From CAIWHR01 sp963846855 (GTDB taxonomy: Bacteria > Pseudomonadota > Gammaproteobacteria > Burkholderiales > Casimicrobiaceae): a DNA stretch of 64,000 nt. The notes under the pieces are model-generated. The model worked only from the letters and a program-made list of their open reading frames with translations. It had not been told where the DNA came from and made no database searches. Both the position numbers and the translations under genes were made by a program. The DNA lies in NCBI GenBank assembly GCA_963846855.1, contig CAWJXK010000008.1, positions 1,116,001-1,180,000 of the forward strand. The letters are read 5' to 3'. How positions within the stretch are numbered: the stretch's first letter is position 1; each line of letters opens with the position of its first letter. Positions 25,192 through 33,793 of this stretch are shown piece after piece.

Positions 25192-28136
25192 TCAGGCCAA
25201 GGCTGCGTCGCCGATCGCCTGGGAAATGACGTCGTCGAGCGTCAGGTGTGCGGCCTGGATGCGCGCCGCTTCGAGCATGTCGTCGGTGATCACCGGCGCC
25301 AGCGCCTTCAGTTCCCGCGCCACGTCGTCGCGGTCGGGTTGCCGGCAGACGGATGGGATTCCACGATGCAAAGGATCGCCGCAGCCAATTCCGGGTGACC
25401 CTCCAGCCGCAAGGCGGCTGCCGCATTGACTGCGGCGCCGAGCAGGAGCGGTAGATGCCTCAGGTCACGCGCCATTGTTGCCGCGGTCCGATTGTGCAGG
25501 CGAGCCTCTGCGGCCGATCCGCGGGCCAGCGCAATTCGCGCAAGCGTCGCGTGACAGCCGATTTCGATCTGCCGATCGGCGCCTCTGCGGACGATCGCCA
25601 ATGCACGCTCGGCGTAGCGCTGCGCCGCATTGAGCTCGCCCAGCTCGAGCTCGATCAGCGCGAGGTTGACGACCGCGAACGGCAGAATGATCGCGTCGTC
25701 ATTCGCCTCGCCGATTGCGATCGCTTCCTGCAGCGGGGCGCGGCCGCGTTCGGGCTGGTGCAGCGATCGGTACAGGTTTCCGAGATTGTTGAGCGCGCTG
25801 ATCAGATGGTGAGGATTTCCCACAGCGCGATAGATCGCGATCGCCCGCGTCAACAGGTCGTGTGTCTCGGAGTAGTTGCCGTCTGCCTTCGCGAGCAGTG
25901 CGAGGTTGGTGAGAAATCGCGCCTCGCCGGAACGGTCCCGTCGGCGCGGCAGCGTTTCAGCCCTTCGACGAAATACGGGCGGGCGGCCGAGTAGCGCGCC
26001 CGCTGCCAGTTCGCGAGGCCAAGCGTCGTCAACGAGCTCTTGATTCCGGCTCCGTCCCGCACCAGACGGAATCGCTGCAGCGCGAGAAGGGATTGGCTCT
26101 CCGCGTCAGTGATCCGTCGCAAGCGAAAGCGTCGCCTCGCCCGCTCGACATTGCCCATTGCCGCGCCATATTCGGCGGTGGCGGCCTGCAGCCGGTCCGC
26201 CGAGGCGAAAAGCTCCAGCCCTTCGCCCACTCGGCCGCGATGCTCGAAGTGGGCGAGCAGCACGATGCTTGCGCTGCGAACGATGTCAGCTCGCTGGCTC
26301 CGCACGGCCCAGTCCCACGTGGCGAGGCAGTTGCCGATCTCGCGTTCGAGCGCGGGCAGCGTCACCGAGAGGCTGATCTGTCCGCGCCGGCGAAGCGCGC
26401 CATCCAGTGGGCGTAATACTCGGCATGATGCCGCTGCGCCGAAGCGGCCGCATCCGGCGACGCGTTCAGCTTTTCGATCGCATACTGCAGAAGCAACGGG
26501 TGAAGGCTGAAGCGGCCGGTGCCGTCCGCCCGCACCAGCGATTTGTCGACGAGCTGCGCGATCAAGGGAATCGTTCCTTCGGCGACCTGCCGTGCGGCTT
26601 CGCGATCGAAGCCCCCGCGAAACACTCCGAGATTGGCGAACAGCGATCGTTCGCGGGCCATCAGGAGCGACCATGAGTGATCGAAGCTCGCTCGAACGCT
26701 GCGAAGCCGCCCGCCACCTCCGGCCTGCAGGAGCTCCAGGTTCTCCGCAAGGTCCCGCGCGATGTCGGCACAGGGCAGCAGGCGCACCCACGCGGCGGCC
26801 AACTCGATGGCGAGCGGCATTCCGCCGACCGAGTGACGATGCCTGCGATGCCGTCCTGTTCGGCAACCGCGTCGACCGCCTTGGCCGCGCGTGCGCGCTC
26901 GACGAACAGCCGGACCCGAATCGAATGCCTGCGGGTCGGCGTCCTCGTTTCCGGGAACGGCAGGCTCTCGACGGGCAGCAGCCATTCGCCGTCAATCCCC
27001 AGGCGCTCGCGGGAGGTGACCAGGATCTGGAGAGCTGCACGCAGGCGGCGAGCCAGCGCGCGAGTTGTTCCGCGGCGTCGATCAGGTGCTCGAAGTTGTC
27101 GAGAATCAGCAGGCAGCGGCGGCCGCCGAGGGCGGCCTGCACCTGCAGCTCGGCGCTCGCCCGAGGGGCCAGTCGGAGGCCAATCGCGCGGGCGATCTCC
27201 CCCGCGATCTGACTCGGAACCGTCAGCGCGTCGAGCGGAACGAGCCATGCGGGCCCAGCGGCAAACCGTGCGCTGAATTCGCGCGCGAGCCGGCTCTTGC
27301 TGACGCCGCCGGGGCCGATCAGCGTCAGCAGCCTGCATTCGGGGTGAGCCAGCAAGGCGGCGATTTCCTCCTGCTCGCGCTGCCGCCCGACGAAGGTCGA
27401 TTCATCGGCGGTGCCGTCGGCGCCGCGATCGTCCGCGCTTCCAGCGTCTGCGCCACCGCGCGCGTCTCGGCGCTCGGCTCGAGCCCCAGGTCGTCCATCA
27501 GTGGAAGCGCGAAGTTTCGATAGAGGCGCTTCGCCTCACCCTCCTGTCCTTGCGCCCGCAACGCGCGCATCGCCACGCGCAGCGCATCTTCGTCGGCGGG
27601 ATCTTCATTGAGCAGGCGTCCCGCGAGCGCGACGACCTCCGCCGGCCCGCTGGTCTCGATCTGCGCCATCGCCGCACGGCGAAATGCTTCGGCAAGCCGT
27701 CCGCGCTCCAACCGCATCCACTGTGCGAACGGCTCGCTGGCATGAGCATCGAGCCCCATGCACAGCTCGCCGCGATAGAGGCGGAGGGCTTCCGGCCAGT
27801 CTTCGTCGCGCATTGCATCATCGAATCGGCGCACGTCGGTCGGAAGCTTCAGCGAATTCTATTTCGATCGGCCTCGACCTCGGCAAATTCGGGAAACGCA
27901 CGCAGCGAATGCAAGATCCAGCGCAGATTTCTTCGTGCGCCGGCGTTGTCCTGGTCCGGCCAGAACATGCCGGCGAGCACGTCACGGCTGGTCCACTCGC
28001 CGCGATACGCGAGATGCGCGAGCAGCTCGAAACGACGCTCCGGCAGGAACTCGCGCGTCGTGCCGTGATGCTCGATGAACGGTGCGCCGAGCAGAACGGC
28101 GGAAGTGCCGCCAGGCGCTGACGGTGCTGCGCACAT
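25192..28136 (-). pseudogene. AfsR/SARP-type regulator (HTH-BTAD-NTPase-TPR), at least seven frameshifts
   Basis: Pieces in order: an OmpR-like DNA-binding domain (LLGAPFIEHHG...RRFELLAHLAYRGEWTSRDVLAGMFWPDQ), a BTAD domain (ALRLYRGELCMGLDAHASEPFAQWM...LMDDLGLEPSAETRAV), an ATPase with P-loop LLTLIGPGGVSKSRLA and Walker B RRCLLILDNFEHL, the helical GGMPLAIELAAAWVRLLP part, and TPR repeats (LISALNNLGNLYRSLHQPERG). A last segment ends in DVISQAIGDAALA at 25192. In the P-loop, GxGGxGKS reads GPGGVSKS, with Gly replaced by Ser. Frame changes fall near 27855, 27410, 27035, 26950, 26830, 26385, 25935 and 25325. Intact, it would be about 980 residues, a signal-integrating transcription activator. 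Confidence 0.78.
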
Positions 28137-28261
28137 GTTGGTTTACGCGCAGGGTGCGGGAGTTTCTTCTAACGCCGGCGACGCAGAAATGTCCACCGAG
28201 GCGGACGCAGCAGCGGGAGCCGGTCCCGAGACTTTGCCAGGCCCGCTCGGGCGGCGGGGAG

Positions 28262-28290
28262 AAAAAAGGGCCGGCGCGAGCCGGCCCTTC
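28262..28290 (-). terminator. rho-independent terminator of rhlE
   Basis: Reading on the minus strand, aagggccggc-tcgc-gccggccctt forms a 10-bp GC-rich stem with a 4-base loop, followed directly by a run of T (plus-strand gaaaaaa at 28261-28267). It lies 20 bases after the rhlE stop codon. This is the clearest terminator in the window. Confidence 0.88.
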
Positions 28291-28309
28291 TCGTATTGCT
28301 GCGGTGAGG

Positions 28310-29695
28310 CTACGCGGCCTTGGCGCGCGCGCCTTGGCGCGGTGCGCCGCGACCATGGCCCGCGTTGCCGCGATCGGCGTAGCCGCCGTTGCGGGACCGG
28401 GCATTGCCTCCGGCGGGTTTGTGGCCCGAGCCGAAGCTCCTGCTGTTGCGCTCGGCCCCGCGGCCCGGCCCGGCGCCCTGGCGCGGGCCTTGTCCCTGTC
28501 CGGGACGGCCGCGGCCGCGTTGCACGAACACCGCCTGCGGTTTCGCGTTGGGATCGGGCTCGAAGCCGGGAACGATCTCGACCGGAATCTGCCGCTTGAG
28601 CAGCCGCTCGATGTCGCGCAGGAACACGTGCTCGTCGACGCACACGAGCGAGATCGCCTCGCCCTCGGCGCCAGCGCGTCCGGTGCGCCCTATCCGGTGG
28701 ACGTAGTCGCCCGGGACGTTCGGAAGGTCGTAATTGACGACGTGGGGCAGTTGGTCGATGTCGATGCCGCGCGCGGCGATGTCGGTCGCGACCATGACCC
28801 GGACGGCGCCCCTCTTGAAGTCGGCAAGCGCCTTGGTGCGCGCGTTCTGGCTCTTGTTGCCGTGCAGCGCAATGCCGCGGATACCATCGGCCTCGAGCGA
28901 GCGGACCAACTTGTCGGCGCCGTGCTTCGTCCGCGTGAACACCAGCACCTGTTCCCATCGGTTCTGTCCGATGAGATAGGCGAGGAGCTGCGCCTTCTGG
29001 TCGCGGTTCACCGGATGGACGCGCTGCGCAATCGCATCGACCGTCGAATTGCGCGGTGCGACGTCGATCTGACGCGGCTGGTCGAGCAGCTTTTCCGCGA
29101 GGAAGCGGATCTCGTCGGAGAAGGTCGCCGAGAACAGCAGGTTCTGCCGCTTCTTCGGCAGCAGCGCAAGCACGCGCTTGACGTCGGGGATGAAACCCAT
29201 GTCGAGCATGCGGTCGGCCTCATCGAGCACGAACGTCTCGACCCGCGAAAAGTCGACGTTGCGCTGCTGCTGGTGATCGAGCAGACGTCCGGGCGTGGCG
29301 ACGAGGATGTCGACGCCGCGCTTCAATTGCGCGACCTGCGGGCCGAAGCTCACGCCGCCGAACAACGCGAACGACGTGATCTTGAGATGGCGACCGTACG
29401 TCTTGATGGACTGTTCGACCTGTGCGGCGAGCTCACGCGTCGGCGTGAGGATCAGCGCGCGAAGGGGTTTCTTCGATCCGCCCGGGTACGGCGACGGGCG
29501 CGTGGACAGCTGCTGCAGCATCGGCAGCACGAATCCGGCGGTCTTGCCGGTGCCGGTCTGCGCGCCTGCCATGAGATCGCCGCCGGCGAGGACGGCCGGA
29601 ATCGCCTGCAGTTGAATCGGGGTGGGGCGCGTGTAACCCTGATCGGCGACCGCCCGCAGCAATGGCTCGGACAAACCGAGTGAAGTGAATGACAT
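28310..29695 (-). CDS. rhlE: DEAD-box RNA helicase RhlE
   Basis: A 461-residue ATP-dependent RNA helicase with all motifs: Q motif YTRPTPIQLQAIP, motif I AQTGTGKT, Ia PTRELAAQ, GG and TPGRL, motif II DEAD (VLDEADRMLDMGF), motif III SAT, IV VFTRTKHGADKLV, V ATDIAARGIDI and VI YVHRIGRTGRAG. The C-terminal ~85 residues are Gly/Arg/Asn-rich (RGRGRPGQGQGPRQG), an RNA-binding tail typical of RhlE. It acts in ribosome assembly and RNA turnover. The transcript has a consensus -10 box about 130 bases upstream and an intrinsic terminator, so it is a single-gene unit. Confidence 0.95.
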   Translation of the reverse strand: MSFTSLGLSEPLLRAVADQGYTRPTPIQLQAIPAVLAGGDLMAGAQTGTGKTAGFVLPMLQQLSTRPSPYPGGSKKPLRALILTPTRELAAQVEQSIKTYGRHLKITSFALFGGVSFGPQVAQLKRGVDILVATPGRLLDHQQQRNVDFSRVETFVLDEADRMLDMGFIPDVKRVLALLPKKRQNLLFSATFSDEIRFLAEKLLDQPRQIDVAPRNSTVDAIAQRVHPVNRDQKAQLLAYLIGQNRWEQVLVFTRTKHGADKLVRSLEADGIRGIALHGNKSQNARTKALADFKRGAVRVMVATDIAARGIDIDQLPHVVNYDLPNVPGDYVHRIGRTGRAGAEGEAISLVCVDEHVFLRDIERLLKRQIPVEIVPGFEPDPNAKPQAVFVQRGRGRPGQGQGPRQGAGPGRGAERNSRSFGSGHKPAGGNARSRNGGYADRGNAGHGRGAPRQGARAKAA

Positions 29696-29727
29696 GAAAA
29701 CTTTCGATTGGGTGCTCGGCCATACGC

Positions 29728-29741
29728 TTCCCCGCGGGGAA
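29728..29741. promoter_or_regulatory. palindrome in the rhlE leader
   Basis: ttccccgcggggaa is a perfect 14-base palindrome inside the inferred rhlE 5' leader, about 35 bases before the start codon. It could be a protein-binding site or part of a leader structure; I see no further evidence. Confidence 0.3.
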
Positions 29742-29825
29742 ACGGCCAGTCACAGCCAAACGGGAGAAACTACGAAGGTCGGAATCGACTGCGGCAAGGG
29801 GACTGGAACAAGGGCCGCAACGCGC

Positions 29826-29856
29826 ATTATAGCGCACCCCGGATGCATTTGTCCAA
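29826..29856 (-). promoter_or_regulatory. sigma-70 promoter of rhlE
   Basis: On the minus strand a perfect -10 box TATAAT (29831 down to 29826) is preceded 18-19 bases upstream by TTGGACA (29856 to 29850), a one-insertion variant of TTGACA. The predicted start near 29819 gives a leader of roughly 125 bases before the rhlE ATG. Confidence 0.65.
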
Positions 29857-29870
29857 TTTATCAATGTTTA

Positions 29871-29898
29871 GGAATTGGGCGGCCCGCTGCCCAATTCC
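29871..29898. repeat. inverted repeat upstream of arfB
   Basis: ggaattgggc (29871-29880) and gcccaattcc (29889-29898) form a perfect 10-bp stem with an 8-base loop, between the rhlE promoter and the arfB start at 29947. There is no T-tract, so it is more likely a regulatory site or transcript structure than a terminator. Confidence 0.5.
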
Positions 29899-29946
29899 GG
29901 GCATCGGCCTAAGTGCGTACCATCGTGTCGAACTCGTGCCCCGTCC

Positions 29947-30342
29947 ATGATCGAAATCGACCCCGCCGAAGTGGAATGGACCGCCGTGCGCGCGCAGGGC
30001 GCCGGCGGGCAGAACGTCAACAAGGTGTCGTCGGCGGTGCACCTTCGCTTCGACATCCGCGCCTCGTCGCTGCCCGATCCGCTCAAGGCGCGCTTCTGCG
30101 CGTATCCGGACCAGCGTATCACGGCCGAGGGTGTGGTCGTCATCAAGGCGCAGCGGCACCGCACGCAGGAGCGCAACCGCGAAGACGCGCTCGCGCGCCT
30201 TCAGGATCTTCTCGTGCAGGCGACGCACGTGGCCGCCCCGCGCAAGCCGACGCGGCCCACCCGGGGATCGCAGCGGCGCCGCGTGGATAGCAAGGTGAAG
30301 CGCGGCGAGGTGAAGAAGACGCGCGGCCGCGTCGTCGACTGA
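29947..30342 (+). CDS. arfB: alternative ribosome-rescue factor ArfB (peptidyl-tRNA hydrolase)
   Basis: A 131-residue class I release-factor-like protein. The catalytic GGQ is at 20-22 in VRAQGAGGQNVNKVSSAVHLRFD, followed by PDQRITAEGVVVIKAQRHRTQERNREDAL. The tail is Lys/Arg-rich (RRRVDSKVKRGEVKKTRGR), the part that enters the mRNA channel of stalled ribosomes. It lacks the domains of full release factors and fits ArfB (YaeJ) length. The methyltransferase gene follows 10 bases later, suggesting a two-gene operon. Confidence 0.93.
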   Translation: MIEIDPAEVEWTAVRAQGAGGQNVNKVSSAVHLRFDIRASSLPDPLKARFCAYPDQRITAEGVVVIKAQRHRTQERNREDALARLQDLLVQATHVAAPRKPTRPTRGSQRRRVDSKVKRGEVKKTRGRVVD

Positions 30343-30352
30343 GCGATTCGTC

Positions 30353-31003
30353 GTGCCTTACACCCCGCAGGAGCTCGCACAGATCTCGGCGCGCACGCTC
30401 GAGCATTACGACAGGCATGCACAGCGCTTTCGCGAGGGCACGCAGGATCACGACGTCCGCCAGAACATCGCGGCGCTGCTCGAACACATCGTCGGCACGC
30501 CGCCGTTCGCGATCCTCGATCTCGGGTGCGGGCCCGGACGAGACCTCGTCACGCTCGCGCGGCTCGGCCATCGCCCGGTCGGCCTCGACGGTGCCGCGTC
30601 GTTCGTCGCGATGGCCCGGAACGCAGGCGGATGCGAAGTCTGGAAGCAGGATTTCCTGAAGCTCGATCTTCCGGCCGGTCGCTTCGACGGGATCTTCGCC
30701 AACGCGTCGCTGTTCCACGTGCCGCGGCAGGAATTGCCGCGTGTGCTCGGCGAGCTTCACACGACACTGAAGCCTTCCGGCGTCCTGTTCTGCTCGAATC
30801 CGCGCGGCAATGACGAGGAAGGGTGGAGCGGAAGCCGGTTCGGCGTCCATTACCGCCTCGACACGTGGCGCAGCCTGATGACGGGCGCGGGATTCACCGA
30901 GCTCGCGCATTACTATCGGCCGGAGGGATTGCCGCGCGAGCAGCAACCCTGGCTCGCGAGTGTGTGGCGCGGCGCCGGCGACACGGGCCCCGTGTCAGCC
31001 TGA
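30353..31003 (+). CDS. class I SAM-dependent methyltransferase
   Basis: A 216-residue protein with a GTG start 10 bases after arfB. The fold is clear: AILDLGCGPGRDLVTLARLGHRPVGLDGAASFVAMA is the SAM loop and acidic ribose-binding strand end, WKQDFLKLDLPAGRFDGIFANASLFHVP is motif II/III, and LKPSGVLFCSNPRG is the late strand. The substrate is unknown. SYDHRAFT-like extra motifs are absent. Coupling with arfB hints at, but does not show, a translation-related target. Confidence 0.88.
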   Translation: MPYTPQELAQISARTLEHYDRHAQRFREGTQDHDVRQNIAALLEHIVGTPPFAILDLGCGPGRDLVTLARLGHRPVGLDGAASFVAMARNAGGCEVWKQDFLKLDLPAGRFDGIFANASLFHVPRQELPRVLGELHTTLKPSGVLFCSNPRGNDEEGWSGSRFGVHYRLDTWRSLMTGAGFTELAHYYRPEGLPREQQPWLASVWRGAGDTGPVSA

Positions 31004-31101
31004 ATCGCGGTTCGGCAGCGTTGGAGAAGCGCCGAGGCGCCGCCGCGGTTCAGGCGGAGCCGTCTCGCTGCGCCTCCCCGTGGGGTTCAGGGGGGAGTCG
31101 C

Positions 31102-32781
31102 CTAGGGTGCCGGAAGGGAAGTGGCCAGGGCGTTGTTGACCCGCACCTTGTCCAGCACGCTGATCACGCCGCTCAGGTTGACGTCGTCGACGAAGTTTGC
31201 GGCGGTCAGCGCCTTGGCGAGTTGCGCATTGACATGCACCAGGTCGAGGACCGTCACGGCGCGGCTGCCGTTGGCGTCGCCCAGCAGAATGCCGGCGCGC
31301 ACCGAGCCCGTGCCGCCGCTGAACCCGTCGCTGGAGCTCACGTTGGACACGCTCACGGTCACGTACTGGGCATTGGGAACGCCGGTCAGCGGCACGATCA
31401 TGTCGTTGCCGCTGAATGACGGCGCTCCCGCCGCGGCCGGACCCTCGGTCACCGATGCCGAGCCGGAGACGGGCGGATGATTGAACGTGATCACGATCGT
31501 GTGGCTGTTGCCCGCGCCGGGAATCCTCGGCTCGGTGGAGGGATTGGTCAGCACGAGCGACATCGGCAGGTCGAAGGTCCCGGCGGCGCCGTGGGTCTTG
31601 CGCGATGCGGCGCCGGTGATTCCGAATGCGCTCGTGGCGTCGACCTTGTTGACGCCACCGGTGCCCCCGGCGCCGTACAGATAGTAGAGACTGCCGGTCG
31701 GGCCGATCTGGATTTTGACCGGTGAGCTGATGCCCGTCGCGAAATCCGCGACCGCGAAGCCGGCGGCGGGGTCGACGGTCCTGATCCACCCGTTGCAAAG
31801 ATCCGAGAAGAAATACTTGCCGACGTACGACACAGGAAACTGCACGATCGACGGATTGTAGAAGGCGCCGCCAGTGATCGCGCAGCCGGTGACGGTGCCG
31901 GTCGTGTGGGAATATGTGTAGAGGGGTCCGGTCTCGCCCGGATTGATCACCGCTCCTTCCGAGTTCGGCCATCCGTAGTTCGCCCCGGCGATGCCGTCGT
32001 CGATTTCCTCCCAGCTGTTCTGTCCGACATCGTCGATGAAGATCCGGCCCGTTCCCGGCTGGACGGCGAATGTGAACGGGTTGCGCAATCCGTACGCCCA
32101 GATCAGCTTGTTATTGCCGGTGACGGTCGGCGAGCCGAAGAACGGGTTGTCGCTGGGGATCGTGCCGTCGGAGTTCATCCGCAGCATCTTGCCCAGGAGA
32201 TTGTTGAAGCTCTGCGCGTTGGACCCGTTCGCGTTCTCGCCGACGCCGATGTAGAGCTTGCCGTCGGCGCCGAAATTGAGCGGACCGCCGTTGTGATTGG
32301 TCGCGCCGGAGAGATTGTTGAGCTCGAGGAGGATCGTCTCGCTGCCGGCCAGAGCGACGTCGCCGTTCGCGGTGAACCGGCTCACGCGGTTGTGCACTGA
32401 GACGCCAGGCGACGTCGGCACCGTGTAGTACAGATAGACGAATTGATTGGCCGCGAAGTTGGGGTCGAACGCGATGCCAAGCAATCCGCGCTCGCCATTC
32501 GAGTCCACGGTGAGCGTGACGAACGGCGTGGCGAGCAGCGAGCCGTTCTTGATGACGCGTAACGCGCCGCCCTGCAGCGTCACGAACAGCCGGCCGTCGG
32601 GCGCGAACGCCATCGACGTCGGCGCCGCGAGTCCGGAGGCAACCGGCACTTCGCTGAAGCCGGGGATGAACGAGGCCGCGTCGAGCGCGCCCGCGCCGGC
32701 CAACCCTGCCGCGACGGCCGACGTCACCAGCGCGCGCCGGGCCCCGGCGCGCAGGCGTGACCAAAGCTTCCACAACGACAT
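31102..32781 (-). CDS. exported GSDH-type sugar dehydrogenase with RKTHGAAGTFDLP and dockerin-like tail
   Basis: A 559-residue protein. An N-terminal Arg-rich Tat/Sec-like signal (RLRAGARRALVTSAVAAGLAGAGALDA) precedes a beta propeller of the glucose/sorbosone dehydrogenase family: GLAAPTSMAFAPDGRLFVT, ERGLLGIAFDPNFA, NHNGGPLNFGADGKLYIGVGE, IWAYGLRNPFTFA, DVGQNSWEEIDDG, NYGWP. Such enzymes oxidise sugars with PQQ. From about 390 a second module follows (SRKTHGAAGTFDLPMSLV, TEPR, FSGNDMIVPL), then a dockerin-like duplicated Asp-rich repeat (LLGDANGSRAVTVLDLVHV; DDVNLSGVISVLDKVRV). The same tail is on the broken propeller gene at 23320. Confidence 0.88.
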   Translation of the reverse strand: MSLWKLWSRLRAGARRALVTSAVAAGLAGAGALDAASFIPGFSEVPVASGLAAPTSMAFAPDGRLFVTLQGGALRVIKNGSLLATPFVTLTVDSNGERGLLGIAFDPNFAANQFVYLYYTVPTSPGVSVHNRVSRFTANGDVALAGSETILLELNNLSGATNHNGGPLNFGADGKLYIGVGENANGSNAQSFNNLLGKMLRMNSDGTIPSDNPFFGSPTVTGNNKLIWAYGLRNPFTFAVQPGTGRIFIDDVGQNSWEEIDDGIAGANYGWPNSEGAVINPGETGPLYTYSHTTGTVTGCAITGGAFYNPSIVQFPVSYVGKYFFSDLCNGWIRTVDPAAGFAVADFATGISSPVKIQIGPTGSLYYLYGAGGTGGVNKVDATSAFGITGAASRKTHGAAGTFDLPMSLVLTNPSTEPRIPGAGNSHTIVITFNHPPVSGSASVTEGPAAAGAPSFSGNDMIVPLTGVPNAQYVTVSVSNVSSSDGFSGGTGSVRAGILLGDANGSRAVTVLDLVHVNAQLAKALTAANFVDDVNLSGVISVLDKVRVNNALATSLPAP

Positions 32782-32911
32782 CGGCGTACTCCGCGGGCGG
32801 CCACGGAATCGATCCGGAGGGGGGAAGGGCGGCCGCCGATCAGCAGCCCATTATGCCAATGTCATGGCGATTGGCAAGCGCCGCGTATCGGGAGGCGGAA
32901 GGCGCTGCTTC

Positions 32912-33541
32912 CTACGTGGCGGCCTGCGGCCCGGCCAGCGCCATTGCCTTGCGGTACGCCGGGCGCGCCTCGATGCGCTTCAGGTACGCGAGGATGCTGG
33001 GGAATGGGGCGAGGTCGTAATCGAGGAAAAGGCGCATCGTCGTGAACGGGAACGTCATCATCACGTCGGCCGACGTGAATTCCCCGCCGGCGAAGTAGGG
33101 TCGTCCGGCGAGCTCGGCGTCGACGAAGGCCAGCATCTGCTTCAAGCGCGCCGCGATCCGCGTCCCCACCGGACCGGAGCTCGCGTCCGGCACGCGCGAC
33201 AGCACCAGCGCGATCAGCGCGAGCGACATGAGGCTCCCCTCGGCGAAGTGCAGCCAGTAGAGATAGCGCGCGTACTCCGGCGCGCCCGGCGGCACGGCGA
33301 GGCGGCCGCCGCCGTGGTGGTGGACGATGTAGTCGACGATCGCGCCCGACTCCGCGAGGACCGTGTCGCCATCGCGGATCACCGGCGCCTTTCCCAGCGG
33401 ATGGATCGCCTTCATCGCGTCCGGCGCGGCGCCGGTCGGCTCGCGCTGGAATTTCTCCAACGTGTACGCGAGGCCGAGCTCCTCCATCAGCCAGACGATG
33501 CGCTCCGATCGTGACGTCGAGAGGTGGTAGATCGTGATCAT
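32912..33541 (-). CDS. glutathione S-transferase family protein
   Basis: A 209-residue GST. The thioredoxin-like N-terminal domain is MITIYHLSTSRSERIVWLMEELGLAYTLEKFQRE, with Ser/Tyr at the position of the catalytic hydroxyl, then HPLGKAPVIRDGDTVLAESGAIVDYI (the cis-Pro and glutathione gamma-glutamyl site). The all-helical C-terminal domain contains GEFTSADVMMTFPFTTM. The start follows aaggaactcc. Substrate unknown; it likely conjugates or reduces electrophiles. Confidence 0.9.
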   Translation of the reverse strand: MITIYHLSTSRSERIVWLMEELGLAYTLEKFQREPTGAAPDAMKAIHPLGKAPVIRDGDTVLAESGAIVDYIVHHHGGGRLAVPPGAPEYARYLYWLHFAEGSLMSLALIALVLSRVPDASSGPVGTRIAARLKQMLAFVDAELAGRPYFAGGEFTSADVMMTFPFTTMRLFLDYDLAPFPSILAYLKRIEARPAYRKAMALAGPQAAT

Positions 33542-33793
33542 TGGAGTTCCTTGCAGGGTGCGCGGATGTCGATTCGGGCGCCCGTCGCGGGCGTGACGCG
33601 TGGCGCCGAGACGCGCGCGGCGGAGACGCACCGGGCGCCCCGGGGGGACAAGCGCGCCCGCTCGAACCGGAGCAGCGACTCCATTCTATTCGGAGCGCAG
33701 ACGGGGCAGCGACTTCCGGCGCGGAGTGATTGACCCCGTTGGTCCGGTCGCGTCGTTTACAGCGGCATCGTCCCTCACCGACTGGAGGTCCGC

